64,000 nucleotides of DNA from an uncultured Roseburia sp. (GCA_934358955.1 CAKRLC010000001.1:18697-82696), one strand, 5' to 3'. Shown: positions 44,370-54,726, counted from the stretch's first letter. Notes: a model not told the origin generated them from the letters alone. Made by a program: numbers and translations.

Positions 44370-45834
44370 CTGGCAATAATGCTTTCCACTCAGCCTTTTC
44401 TAATATAACCTGCACCGTTTCAAAGTCATTCACTTCCACACGCGTCACCCACCTTTTTACATCGTCTGCCTGGAGTTCTTCCGGTAAACTTGTGTCTGTA
44501 AATAAACGGATCCATTCGTTCTTCAAACTATAAGCGATTCTTTTTCGCTCGGCATCCTTTGTAATAGCTGTCATTTCTGCCTCGTATACAAAAAGCCTGC
44601 CACGGAGTTCTTCCAGCTGTTCTTCATACACAGATTCTGTGATCCCGCCTGCGAAAAACGATTGATAAAGTAAAATCCGTTCCCTGGATAATGCTGCCGT
44701 CTCAGCAAAAATCTCTTCTGCCCGGTCAGAATCCTTTTCTAACTGCTCCTGCAAAAAAAACGTTCCCTCGCCTGCATTCAGATGTTGCACAACCTGTCCT
44801 GCCATCTGTATCTCTTCTGCAATTGATTTCAAAACTGCGTCAGCTACATCTTCATATAAAATATACTTTCTGCGGTTTTTAGGAAGGCAATTTACCTGTG
44901 CATTTGCCACAAATGCGATATCACCCGAAGAAAAATTGCGTTGAAACAAAGGCTTTCCTGTTTTTGCATCAAAAATGCGTTTTGAAAAAATGCTGTGCTT
45001 TACTCCGTTATTTCGGGCTTTCCTGCCACAGCTCCTGCATTTTTCCTGTGCTTTCGCAAATACCTCCGGTGCAATGATCGGTGCGATTGGGATCCGGTAA
45101 AAAATACCGCCAAACTTTTTCTCCCAGTATCCGGCATAGGCGGTGCAATGGACAATTCGGCGTATTGCCCCGTCTGTCCAGCTACTATCTCTGCGTTGTG
45201 CCATATGAACCGCCGGAGAAGGTATCTCACAGGAATTTAAAACATCACTGATCTGTGTAAAGCTTAAATCTTCAAGAACCATCTGAAAAATCTCACGGAT
45301 CACTGCAGCTACCGCTTCATCGATCAGAAGCTCTTTCCGGTCTTCCGACAGGACATAACCATATTTTTCATCCTGCAGCGAATAACAGCCGGTAAGCTGC
45401 TCAAGAAAAAGTCGATCATGCATCTCTCTTGCACGAAGCTCTGCCTTTTTCTGATTCAGGTAATCCTGCACCTCTTGCATTGTTTTTCCGAGACTGCAAA
45501 AATCATCTTCTACTACAGCGAAATGAATGCCTGCCGGGAAAAAAGTATGTACCAAAACATCTTCTATAGAAGAAAGACTTTTTCCATAACCTGTAATGGA
45601 ATCGAGTACGAGCATGTCAAACTGGCGGCGGATGCCATCTTCTGTCATTTGACGGAATGCAAAACCTGCATCGGCAGAAAAATCTACGTCAGAATAGGTT
45701 CCTGTCTTTTTCCATCCGTGGGCTGTGATATATTCAGTTGTGTGAGCTTCCTGTGTGGCAAGCTTTTCTTGCAGATCTGCTGTGGCAGAAAAGCCGTCAC
45801 AGGAAATAGAGCTGATATATGTTACCGTTCGCAT
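44347..45834 (-). CDS. Degenerate large serine recombinase, first of three
   Basis: A 495-residue protein with the overall length and order of a large serine recombinase, but with catalytic motifs lost. YxRxS reads YISSIS (Arg is Ser) and SRxGR reads TGYGK (both arginines changed). The following DxYDS reads DDFCS. The zinc ribbon has lost most cysteines. A coiled coil remains (about 370-440). AGGAAGG precedes the start. It is probably catalytically dead but has kept a full open frame, suggesting a retained DNA-binding or regulatory role. Confidence 0.8.
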   Translation of the reverse strand: MRTVTYISSISCDGFSATADLQEKLATQEAHTTEYITAHGWKKTGTYSDVDFSADAGFAFRQMTEDGIRRQFDMLVLDSITGYGKSLSSIEDVLVHTFFPAGIHFAVVEDDFCSLGKTMQEVQDYLNQKKAELRAREMHDRLFLEQLTGCYSLQDEKYGYVLSEDRKELLIDEAVAAVIREIFQMVLEDLSFTQISDVLNSCEIPSPAVHMAQRRDSSWTDGAIRRIVHCTAYAGYWEKKFGGIFYRIPIAPIIAPEVFAKAQEKCRSCGRKARNNGVKHSIFSKRIFDAKTGKPLFQRNFSSGDIAFVANAQVNCLPKNRRKYILYEDVADAVLKSIAEEIQMAGQVVQHLNAGEGTFFLQEQLEKDSDRAEEIFAETAALSRERILLYQSFFAGGITESVYEEQLEELRGRLFVYEAEMTAITKDAERKRIAYSLKNEWIRLFTDTSLPEELQADDVKRWVTRVEVNDFETVQVILEKAEWKALLPEKWLHLS

Positions 45835-46008
45835 GGAATCCTTCCTGACATCATTTTGTTATATCTGATAAAATACTTTGTACCATTCCGCAAATTATCG
45901 GATGCTACATGGTTTTTGTTTAATCTGCTTTAAATACCATTTTTTAATGGGAATGTCATAGTGATCATTCAAATTGTAGGTTATGATGGTATCACCATGG
46001 ACTGTGTT

Positions 46009-46125
46009 TTAAAAACTAAAAAGCAAGGTTACTGCCAATAAGACCAGCGCACCACCTATTAGGATGGTTTTGTTTTGTAAAATTATATTTTTTCTTTCAT
46101 GTTTTATAGATCCCTCACATATCAT
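46009..46125 (-). CDS. Possible 38-residue membrane peptide
   Basis: An open frame starting MICEGSIKHERKN. It has a basic/polar N-terminus and one hydrophobic stretch (about residues 19-37, ILIGGALVLLAVTLLF). It lies 25 bases downstream of the last polysaccharide gene on the same strand. No Shine-Dalgarno is visible. It could be a small membrane peptide or chance. The rest of the 45835-46150 gap shows no clear promoter, terminator or repeat. Confidence 0.25.
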   Translation of the reverse strand: MICEGSIKHERKNIILQNKTILIGGALVLLAVTLLFSF

Positions 46126-46150
46126 TCAGCGGATATTGTCTACTTTATAT

Positions 46151-47410
46151 CTAGTAATATAATAATCCTTTTTTGTCTTCTGGAATTGTCCGTTTAGATC
46201 TACTCTTTGCGCTCTTGGCAAATTGCTTATTATAATATGTTGTATTTCTCAAAATTGGCGCAAAAAGCTCGCGCATTTTATTTTTCAAACGATCCTTCTT
46301 ACTTTTTCCATCATATTTTTTTACTAATTGGCCAAATGGAATTTCTTCAAGTTCATTAAAAAAGGCAATTCTATTTGGATTCATAGGACAGGAACTATAT
46401 AGCATTCCTCCATTCAAAAGAATAGCATCCTTAGAATCAATTTGCTTTATTTGCACTTGTTCTTGAATATTATCTAATAGTTTTTGACCTTTTTCTGATT
46501 GCTTCAAGCATAAATTAATACCTAGTAAATCTTCACCAAATCCATACTGCTCAGAAAACCAAAAATCACCTATCGTTAAATCGCTTAATCTATGTAATGT
46601 TTTAAAAGAACATTCAAAACAAGAAGGTCTTATTGACAAATGCGAAAAGAATGCATCTGCCATAGGATCATCGGAATATCTTTTTATCACTGTTCGTCCA
46701 TTTTTATATTCAGAAAAATATGTGCTGACATAACTATGTTTATATGTTTTTTTGTGTCTATTATTAATACGTTTTACTTCACCATATTTTTTACAAAGAT
46801 ACTCAATATACTTTCTTTGAACTTTAGGTGATGGAACTCCGTGACAAATTAAATCTATGCAAAAAAGTGTTTCATAGTCTTTACCTATATACTTTTTTAA
46901 TGCATATACTTGACAGGCAGTACCAATAAACAAAATCGGGATACCGGCTCTTAGCTTTTTGTCAATGTCTATAAAGCAGCTTCCAAGATCACTTTGAACA
47001 TATTTTGACTGTCGCATTCTTTCAATATTTGATAATTTATTTGTTAAAATATGTTCAACACGAAAATCATCATCATATACTGCACCACAAACATAGCCTC
47101 CCTTTTCACGTATAAAGTAATTTGATAAAATGGTACAAATCCCACCAGAGGCGGTTTCTTTTAAAATATCTTTATCTTTAGCCTTTATTAGATATGTTTG
47201 TGGTAAACTTTCTATATTTTTGTATTTCAACTGATGGTTTGGACAAACTTTTTCGCACTTCAAACAATTTATGCATTTATCATGATTAACATTTGGAATT
47301 ATAAAACCTTCTTTATCCTCAAGCATATCAATAGCTTTTACCGGACAGGCATTTTTACAATTACCACAGCCAACACATCTTTTATCATCTCTGATTTTCT
47401 CAATAAACAC
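46151..47410 (-). CDS. F420 hydrogenase/dehydrogenase beta-subunit-like Fe-S protein
   Basis: A 419-residue protein with two N-terminal [4Fe-4S] ferredoxin motifs (C12, C15, C18, C22 and C46, C49, C52, C56), then the FrhB N- and C-terminal domains. In polysaccharide clusters such genes follow a pyruvyl transferase gene; the reaction is unknown and F420 use is doubtful. Its start overlaps or abuts the pyruvyl transferase stop (shared base 47410). It is last of the 13-gene operon. Confidence 0.85.
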   Translation of the reverse strand: MFIEKIRDDKRCVGCGNCKNACPVKAIDMLEDKEGFIIPNVNHDKCINCLKCEKVCPNHQLKYKNIESLPQTYLIKAKDKDILKETASGGICTILSNYFIREKGGYVCGAVYDDDFRVEHILTNKLSNIERMRQSKYVQSDLGSCFIDIDKKLRAGIPILFIGTACQVYALKKYIGKDYETLFCIDLICHGVPSPKVQRKYIEYLCKKYGEVKRINNRHKKTYKHSYVSTYFSEYKNGRTVIKRYSDDPMADAFFSHLSIRPSCFECSFKTLHRLSDLTIGDFWFSEQYGFGEDLLGINLCLKQSEKGQKLLDNIQEQVQIKQIDSKDAILLNGGMLYSSCPMNPNRIAFFNELEEIPFGQLVKKYDGKSKKDRLKNKMRELFAPILRNTTYYNKQFAKSAKSRSKRTIPEDKKGLLYY

Positions 47411-48558
47411 TATACTATTTCCTCCATAATATAGTTCTGGGAAAAAGTTACATAAGCTTCCCGAGCTTTTGTAACTTTTTCAAATTCGATTTGTTCTTCC
47501 GGAATTGCTCCATCTATATGAAGGCGATCTTCCAGTCCCATTACCTGAAGTAAAGAATAAATTCTTGAATTTCTTGAGTCCTGATCATTTTTGTTAAATC
47601 TCTCGAAAGTAACAAAATTTGTTTCAAAAATAATGGAAAAAATGGTTGCATGCATTGAGTCAGTGCATACCATTTGTGCATTATGTATTAAATACAGAAA
47701 CTCATTGACTTCCAAATTATATAATTGAATATCTGTCAATTTTGTATCCGCTTCACATAAACCTTTAAAATTGGCTACAGACAGAATGCATAAATTATTT
47801 TTTCTTGCATAATCATATACAGTCTGTCGATATTTCTCATTTGTACCAAGAAAATAGCAAAAAATATATCCGGTTTTTACTTTATTCAAAAATTCTGGTC
47901 GTTGCTCAATGTCTGACCATTGCTGCTTCGTCAATAAAAAAGTTGGATCACATACCCACGTAATTTCCTTTTTTTGAAAAAATGACTTCAATAAATCTCT
48001 TCCTATATCCTCCCGAACAGAAATGAAATCTAACTTTTCAAGAAACTTTTGATAAGCTTTTTTCTGTTTTGTATTTAAAACCTCAACCCCTAAGCTTGCA
48101 GCATAAGAACCCTTTTTAATTTTATCATCACAAAATTCCAAGGTATAATATTGATCTTTTAAATTATCAGGCAACCAAATCTGGTCACTTCCACATACAA
48201 CACAATCATATTTATCAGAAGATGCTTTTAATTCACTCCAACTACTGATTTTATTACCTAATGGTAATAAATTATCAAACTTATTAATAGATTGTATTCT
48301 TTCTGTTTGTTTCCTTTTATCAATGTTTTTATTTACATCTCTTTTGGATAATATTTTTTGTAGTCGGGCTTTGTTTCGTTTAAGTGAAAAACTTTTTCGA
48401 AAAATTACATGTAACCTGTGATCATCACTTGGTGAATAATTAATTATTTCCGTTTCTCCATTGCTGGTTATTCTTAGATATTCTGAAATAGCATATGCCT
48501 GTAATTTTGTTCCATAATTTGCAACTCGAAAAGGTGTTGCAATTCCTATTTTTTTCAT
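47410..48558 (-). CDS. Polysaccharide pyruvyl transferase family protein
   Basis: A 382-residue CsaB/WcaK-type enzyme expected to add a pyruvyl ketal from PEP to a repeat-unit sugar. N-terminal ATPFRVANYGTKLQAYA, the CVVCGSDQIW block (about 117-126) and C-terminal CTDSMHATIF (about 301-310) are the family landmarks. It overlaps the flippase gene by 4 bases. Confidence 0.88.
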   Translation of the reverse strand: MKKIGIATPFRVANYGTKLQAYAISEYLRITSNGETEIINYSPSDDHRLHVIFRKSFSLKRNKARLQKILSKRDVNKNIDKRKQTERIQSINKFDNLLPLGNKISSWSELKASSDKYDCVVCGSDQIWLPDNLKDQYYTLEFCDDKIKKGSYAASLGVEVLNTKQKKAYQKFLEKLDFISVREDIGRDLLKSFFQKKEITWVCDPTFLLTKQQWSDIEQRPEFLNKVKTGYIFCYFLGTNEKYRQTVYDYARKNNLCILSVANFKGLCEADTKLTDIQLYNLEVNEFLYLIHNAQMVCTDSMHATIFSIIFETNFVTFERFNKNDQDSRNSRIYSLLQVMGLEDRLHIDGAIPEEQIEFEKVTKAREAYVTFSQNYIMEEIV

Positions 48559-50060
48559 TTTTTAATCCTCCTAGCAAATATCGAGAATGTTTTCTTTGCA
48601 AGTGAAAAATCGCATACTAAATGAATCATCGCTGTAATAACTAATGTAATGAATGCAACCGGTACTGCTATCATAAACCATTGATAATACTGATTTATCC
48701 GCATTCTAAAAACAATTGATAATCCGATACCGCAATTTACAAGTATACAGATAATGGTCATCCACATTCTTTTGAAAAATACAGATAATTGAACCTTTAT
48801 CACTTCATTATATACAAAGCGTGCAAATACAAATGTTCGATAAATCATTGCAATCAAAGTTCCCATTACGATACCAACAAGCCCCATAAAATTGACAAGA
48901 ACGATAGATATAACAATATTTATCACTGCTTCAATGTAAAAAAAACGCTTCGTCTCAGAAAAAGCACCCGTTGCCTGAACCATAAATGTATACGATAATC
49001 TCAAGCAATAAAATAATTCCGCAAAGCATGCTACTATTGAAAATACATATCGTGAATAATTTACATCTGTTATCCCATTGGTATATACTTTTACAAATGG
49101 AACAATTAAAATTATCAAGCATGAATATACAAATGAGCATATAAAATTCAGAATAAACTCGAAGAGCAGAAAACTATTTTTTAACTTCTCGCTGTCTCGC
49201 TCTGCTTTTAAATTACCTAAGGCGGCTTCTACACCCGCTGAAATTCTTACTATAATTTTCTTTATACCATTAATAACTAAATAATAAACAGTGTACACAG
49301 ATACTTCTTTCATATTTAAAAATAAAGATGCCATTATAATATCTGTATTATTATTTATGAAATTAGCAATCTGCATTCCAAAAGCATCCCATCTTTTTGA
49401 AATACTATTCCAGTCAGGAGCTGCCTTTCTGTCTATTTTATATTTTTTACTCACATAGTAATTCAAAAAAACCGGTGTACTGCAATACACAATGGAACTG
49501 CATAATTTAACTCCATGGATTGACATTCCCATTTTCATACAAATCACAGATATGATTGTATTAAACAGAGTATTTATAATCGTTATTATTGAAACAATGT
49601 AATATTTCTGATCTGCCTCAAGTAATAACTGATTTCCAAGCCCAAAATAATATTGAAAAAATGTGCCTAAACTAATAATCAGAACAAGTGACGCCGTAAA
49701 TCCCCATGAAAAATCTTCCTTAATACAAAATGGATAAATACCTGCAAATATAACAATGCCGAAAACGAATATATACGAAACTCTTCGTAAGAATTTCATT
49801 GTTGCAGACATAATTCCACTGATTTTTTCCTTTTCATTATTATATAGAGGATCATATAATGCTGCCTTTGTTGCCATACCTATTCCTGATTTAAGTAATG
49901 CGATACACCCGATAAATTGCGTTACAGAGGCTATAATTCCATTATAATCAGAACCAAAATATGTAAGAATCATGCGTGGTAATATAAATCCACTAATAAT
50001 TGCAATTAATTCTTCAAGTAACCCTATTGCTGCACTTTTATAAATGTTATTTCGTCGCAT
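48555..50060 (-). CDS. Wzx-like polysaccharide flippase
   Basis: A 501-residue integral membrane protein with about 12-14 hydrophobic segments, of the MATE/MOP polysaccharide exporter type. It is expected to flip undecaprenyl-linked repeat units. The start at 50060 (ATG, MRRNNIYK) is preferred to a TTG at 50072. It overlaps the end of the glycosyltransferase gene. It is AT-richer than the proximal genes. Confidence 0.85.
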   Translation of the reverse strand: MRRNNIYKSAAIGLLEELIAIISGFILPRMILTYFGSDYNGIIASVTQFIGCIALLKSGIGMATKAALYDPLYNNEKEKISGIMSATMKFLRRVSYIFVFGIVIFAGIYPFCIKEDFSWGFTASLVLIISLGTFFQYYFGLGNQLLLEADQKYYIVSIITIINTLFNTIISVICMKMGMSIHGVKLCSSIVYCSTPVFLNYYVSKKYKIDRKAAPDWNSISKRWDAFGMQIANFINNNTDIIMASLFLNMKEVSVYTVYYLVINGIKKIIVRISAGVEAALGNLKAERDSEKLKNSFLLFEFILNFICSFVYSCLIILIVPFVKVYTNGITDVNYSRYVFSIVACFAELFYCLRLSYTFMVQATGAFSETKRFFYIEAVINIVISIVLVNFMGLVGIVMGTLIAMIYRTFVFARFVYNEVIKVQLSVFFKRMWMTIICILVNCGIGLSIVFRMRINQYYQWFMIAVPVAFITLVITAMIHLVCDFSLAKKTFSIFARRIKK

Positions 50061-51223
50061 CTTTTTCCGCAATAATCCTGCCTGTTTTCATTTAGTATTT
50101 CTTGATATAACTGATATATTTGTTTCGCATTATTCTCAGATGTGAAAATTTGTGATGCAGACTCTCTTCCCGTTATTGCAATGGCTCTTGAAGATTCTTT
50201 ATTATCTAAGCTCAGTTTCACTGTATCATATAACGTACGTTTTTTCTCATCAAATAAATAACCATCTACGCCATCTTCAATTAATTCACTGGTTCCACCG
50301 CTATCAAAACCAATAACAAGTGCGCCTGCCATTTTGGCTTCCACTGTCACACGACCAAAGGCTTCAAATCTTGAATAAATAATAGCAATATCTGTTTCGC
50401 TCCAAAGTCTATCCATTTCCTTTACAAATCCTAATAATTGAACTTGTGAATTCGACAGTCCATTCTTATCTCGAATGCAGATCAGCTCTGAAATAATATC
50501 CTCATTTCCTTCCCCTGCAAAACGTAAAATAAGGTTTGGATTTTCAAGTAATAGCGGAGCAAGCGATTCAAGACACTGCAACTGTCCTTTTTCTCTAGTA
50601 ATTCTTCCAGCCATTGTAATAAAAATTTTGTTTTGAGTAAAAATCGTGTGATTTACATGATAAAACAAATCTTTGTCTACACCATTATAGATACAACGGA
50701 TATGATCAGCACCGACAATTTCCTTATATTTTTTTCCTACACACTTTGAAATAGCAATAAAACAATCTGCTTTTCTCATGAGTCCATATGCCTGCCGTTT
50801 ACTCCAAAATCGTCCATTCAAATCCTCTTCCATCATTTCCCGAATATGCCATACCAAAGGTTTCTTCATTCGAAGTGCGGCTTGTGCACCCGTGTAAGTT
50901 GTCAAAGCATTCAAATGAACAATATCCGGCGATTCTTTTCGAATTATTTTTTTATATTGGAAATAACATGGGATATTTAATGTTCCTTTTATTACTCGGA
51001 AAAGCATAACCTTTATCGGGGACGCATCCCTGCTGACCATCCAAGACCATGTATTCACTACATAGTGTCTTTTACCATTTTCATTTAAAAGCCGGTCTGT
51101 GTTTCCTTTATGTACAACTGGTATAACATCTATTCCAAATTTTTCTTCTTCCTCAATAAGTTTTGCCATAGAAAAGCTTGCACCTGTTGGTAAGCCATCT
51201 GCTCCTATGTATAATACTTTCAT
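50024..51223 (-). CDS. GT4-family glycosyltransferase
   Basis: A 399-residue GT-B glycosyltransferase. N-terminal GADGLPTGASFSMAKL; C-terminal EAFGRVTVEAKMAGALVIGFDSGG with the ExxxxxE donor motif (about 277-298). It has no membrane segment. The acceptor and donor sugars are unknown. Confidence 0.87.
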   Translation of the reverse strand: MKVLYIGADGLPTGASFSMAKLIEEEEKFGIDVIPVVHKGNTDRLLNENGKRHYVVNTWSWMVSRDASPIKVMLFRVIKGTLNIPCYFQYKKIIRKESPDIVHLNALTTYTGAQAALRMKKPLVWHIREMMEEDLNGRFWSKRQAYGLMRKADCFIAISKCVGKKYKEIVGADHIRCIYNGVDKDLFYHVNHTIFTQNKIFITMAGRITREKGQLQCLESLAPLLLENPNLILRFAGEGNEDIISELICIRDKNGLSNSQVQLLGFVKEMDRLWSETDIAIIYSRFEAFGRVTVEAKMAGALVIGFDSGGTSELIEDGVDGYLFDEKKRTLYDTVKLSLDNKESSRAIAITGRESASQIFTSENNAKQIYQLYQEILNENRQDYCGKRCDEITFIKVQQ

Positions 51224-51242
51224 TCATCTCTTCCTCTTTAGA

Positions 51243-52223
51243 TTATTTTCCAATTAATCCTTTTACTTTACTATTCGTTATCAAAATTGCTACTATATGT
51301 AAAATAGCAAGACAAAGAATAAGCGATATGATTTTTATACAAAAATTCAAATATAAATCCGTAACATTTATTTTTTTTAATAGAATCAAAATAAGCTGAT
51401 TGAATCCTAAGTACACTACACTATATTGACCAATAAACGATAATTCATTAATAATAAAATTTTTTTTGCTACTCATCATAAAGCATAACAAATATAGAGA
51501 AATTGTCATAATAACGGCATTTATGAAAAAAAATACTACAATTCCATATACTCCAAGTCGCATATTTACTATAGAATTAAAATTAATAATTATACTGCCA
51601 AAAACCATTCCTAAAATTCCGAAAACTGCAAGCAAACAGTTTTTTTGAATCCGTATTTTTTCATAAATACTCCTAAGCGTTTTTCCTATAAAAAGCAACC
51701 CCACCCCTACCAACGACACATCTAATGCTAATGGTAAGCGAATTCCCTTATTAGGAATAATTAATCCCATATATACACTTATTAAAACGCATATTACTTT
51801 TATGACAGTTTTGGGAATATAAGTATCGATTACTATAAACATGATTGTGGCAAAAAAAAGTGCTGTCAAAAACCAAATTGCACCACAAATAGGTAATCCC
51901 TCCGTGTTAATTATTAGAATATGATATATATACAAGTGCAAGTTCTTAACTGTTCCACCAAAAAGCAAATTTTTTATATACATGATTGTCAAATGTATAA
52001 AAGCAAAAAAAACATACGGTATTAATAAAGATTTTACCTTGTTATAAATACTCTTTTTTAATATATTTGGTCGATGATATAAAAACCCTGAAATAAGGAA
52101 AAACATAGGCATGTGAAATGCATGTATCCATTTATCAAAATACTCCCCATAATATTGATGTCCCATTATCATAAAGACAATGCCTAAGCCCTTTAACATA
52201 TCTATCTCTTTAAATCTATGCAC
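51243..52223 (-). CDS. Acyltransferase family 3 membrane protein
   Basis: A 326-residue polytopic protein starting with the family signature (DMLKGLGIVFMIMGHQYY, catalytic-type His near 22; HMPMFFLISGFLY about 37-49). It is likely an O-acetyltransferase modifying the polysaccharide. It is the second acyltransferase-3 gene in the operon. Confidence 0.85.
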   Translation of the reverse strand: MHRFKEIDMLKGLGIVFMIMGHQYYGEYFDKWIHAFHMPMFFLISGFLYHRPNILKKSIYNKVKSLLIPYVFFAFIHLTIMYIKNLLFGGTVKNLHLYIYHILIINTEGLPICGAIWFLTALFFATIMFIVIDTYIPKTVIKVICVLISVYMGLIIPNKGIRLPLALDVSLVGVGLLFIGKTLRSIYEKIRIQKNCLLAVFGILGMVFGSIIINFNSIVNMRLGVYGIVVFFFINAVIMTISLYLLCFMMSSKKNFIINELSFIGQYSVVYLGFNQLILILLKKINVTDLYLNFCIKIISLILCLAILHIVAILITNSKVKGLIGK

Positions 52224-52241
52224 TTTTAATTGTCCTCCCTA

Positions 52242-53645
52242 TCAGGTTTTACTATAATCATTGTTTAAATTAGCAAGAATTAGTAATGGAATATAATAAC
52301 AAAGTCGTTTTATTGTATTAGGAAATCCAAAAATACAGGGACCAACAGAAAGATTTATAAACATTAATGCATATAAAACTTTATTAAACACTTTCTTTGT
52401 TTTTCTAAAATTTACCTCTAGCTTAAATGCCATATTATATACGGTTAATGTTAGTATTGGAGCTAAAATTCCAAAAAATTGATAACCATACGATATAAGT
52501 GGCATAATCTGATTTGTCAATCCAGTATAACCATGTGCGGCAATATTAAACAACGTTACCGACTTAGGAAATCCTCGAAACAATGCCATCATATACGGGA
52601 CTCCAGCAACAATGTCTCCCCAAAAGGTTGCTAATTTATTATCATATTGAACAGCGAATCCACAGCTGACATTAGGAAGTGCAGAAAAATAAGCGCATAA
52701 TGTTTTTGATAATTCATCCATTTTTAAGCCTGTCCCTGACTGTATACCAACTTTGGAGAATAAGAACATTGCAATAAAACCTACTACAACTGCAAAAACA
52801 AACGGAAGAATCTTTAACATTCTTTCGTAATATACAGAAAAAAGTACCAATAGACACGCCAACATAATGCATACTGAATCAATATTGTTGTCAGTAATAA
52901 TCAATACTGATAATGCCGAAATAAAGAGTCCCACGATATACCCTTTATTCACATTATCCGTATTCCTATTCTTAGTAATACATGAAATTAAACTTGCCGG
53001 AAGCAATATCTGTAGATAAAATACAATTTGCGAAAATAAGTTAAATACTAAAGATGAATTTTCTTTTGTGCTTAGAAAAGCTCTTCTTCGTATCATATTC
53101 ATTTCTGCCGTTGCCGTAAAGCGATCAAAAATCGTAGAAACAATAACCAATACTGACCGATCAGCTAAAATACATGCGATTCCTAATAATACCAAACAAA
53201 CTAGTATAATTTTAACTCGAATTTTTATTTTATTATTGCTATCTATTTTTGCATTAATTGAATAATAATTTATTTCTGTTATTTTTTTGCTTGACAAAAT
53301 AAGTATTGTTGTACAAAACATTTCAAATGCTACCAAGATAACTGCTTCATTTAAATAATCTGTTCCTGCCGATGTTTCAATCGTAGATACATATCCAGAT
53401 AGTACATAAATTACAGGCACAAATACCATCCTAAAAAAACTCATTGCAAAGATAATTAAAACAACAATAGAATGAAAAGCGCTTGGTCTTTTAACATAAA
53501 CCAAACCTATGCATATCATATAAATTATAGGTGACATTGGCATAAAAAAAGAAATTGAGTAGTCATTGAAAACAAATAACATCCCCATTAATATAAGACA
53601 AAGAAATAGAAATATTAAAATATATTTAGATATTCTTTTATTCAC
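52242..53645 (-). CDS. Wzy-like O-antigen/capsule polymerase
   Basis: A 467-residue very hydrophobic protein with about 12 membrane segments and a large periplasmic-side loop late in the protein. Sequence conservation in this class is very low, so the call rests on topology and on being the only unassigned polytopic protein between transferase genes. It is strongly AT-rich. Confidence 0.72.
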   Translation of the reverse strand: MNKRISKYILIFLFLCLILMGMLFVFNDYSISFFMPMSPIIYMICIGLVYVKRPSAFHSIVVLIIFAMSFFRMVFVPVIYVLSGYVSTIETSAGTDYLNEAVILVAFEMFCTTILILSSKKITEINYYSINAKIDSNNKIKIRVKIILVCLVLLGIACILADRSVLVIVSTIFDRFTATAEMNMIRRRAFLSTKENSSLVFNLFSQIVFYLQILLPASLISCITKNRNTDNVNKGYIVGLFISALSVLIITDNNIDSVCIMLACLLVLFSVYYERMLKILPFVFAVVVGFIAMFLFSKVGIQSGTGLKMDELSKTLCAYFSALPNVSCGFAVQYDNKLATFWGDIVAGVPYMMALFRGFPKSVTLFNIAAHGYTGLTNQIMPLISYGYQFFGILAPILTLTVYNMAFKLEVNFRKTKKVFNKVLYALMFINLSVGPCIFGFPNTIKRLCYYIPLLILANLNNDYSKT

Positions 53646-53709
53646 TCAAATTTATCCTTTCCTATAAGCCAATTATTCCTAATTCACATTTTTCGACTTT
53701 TAGTTCAAA

Positions 53710-54714
53710 TTAAATGCTTATAATGTTTTTTAATTCTTTATATTCCGTGATTAATAAAACAAAAAATGCCGTTATACATGTCAACAAAGTAAATGCAATT
53801 GCCTGTCCACCAAGATTTTCTATCCAATTTGTCACAGCAAACTCTCCGCTGGCAAACATATAATGTGTCAAAAATAATGGATATGTCATCAAGTCAAGAA
53901 CTCTCCATGCTCTGCTGCTTACTAATTTGTTTAGCTTATTAGGTATATAATTTAATAGTTTTATTGCAGTTACAATCAACCAGACTGCAAGCACTACAAA
54001 AGACCAGCCAAATACAATATAGTCATATACTATTAATCCATCACAAATTACGTGAAACACAAATCTTGCTGCGGTTAACGTCAGTAGCATCAGCGTCAAT
54101 AAACAGTATCTTTTTACTGGCATATTGATTTTATCCTTATTCCAGAAATAGCCATAGAAAAAGCAAAGTGGTCGAATAATCTGCATACCAACGAAGGACA
54201 ATAAAATTTGGCAAACTATAGAACCTATAAAAAATTCCTTTTTGTGATTTTTTATCATCTCTTCAATAGACGGTCGTTTCTTTAATACAAGCATAATGAA
54301 ATAGCAAAGCACTAACACAGATAAAAACCATGTCTGTCCCATTCCTTTTAAAACTGGCAAAGAGATATTTCTGAATATTTTGTCAAGCCCCTGTAAATTT
54401 AGGGAAAAAACAAATGCTGCACTTATCGTTACGTCATATCCAAATAGCAATCGGAGAAAGATTACCCACCCCAGTACGATCCAGTAGGGGAGAATTAAAC
54501 GTTTCCATCTATTTAACAACCACGCTTTTCCATTTTCTATTTTTCTATCAGAATATAAATAACCCGAAATAAAGAAAAAAATTTCAACACCTATTGCTCC
54601 AAATTGAAAATGGTTAATCTTCTGCATAGACAACCAGTGACCAACTATAATAGATAACATGGCACATACTCTGATTACTGATATTTTCGGATCAAATTTT
54701 GTAGACATATCCAT
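53710..54714 (-). CDS. Acyltransferase family 3 membrane protein
   Basis: A 334-residue polytopic protein with the acyltransferase-3 start (ISVIRVCAMLSIIVGHWLS, His near 21; GVEIFFFISGYLYS, about 41-54). It is probably an O-acetyl- or O-acyltransferase of a surface glycan. Confidence 0.85.
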   Translation of the reverse strand: MDMSTKFDPKISVIRVCAMLSIIVGHWLSMQKINHFQFGAIGVEIFFFISGYLYSDRKIENGKAWLLNRWKRLILPYWIVLGWVIFLRLLFGYDVTISAAFVFSLNLQGLDKIFRNISLPVLKGMGQTWFLSVLVLCYFIMLVLKKRPSIEEMIKNHKKEFFIGSIVCQILLSFVGMQIIRPLCFFYGYFWNKDKINMPVKRYCLLTLMLLTLTAARFVFHVICDGLIVYDYIVFGWSFVVLAVWLIVTAIKLLNYIPNKLNKLVSSRAWRVLDLMTYPLFLTHYMFASGEFAVTNWIENLGGQAIAFTLLTCITAFFVLLITEYKELKNIISI

Positions 54715-54726
54715 CTCCTGATACCC

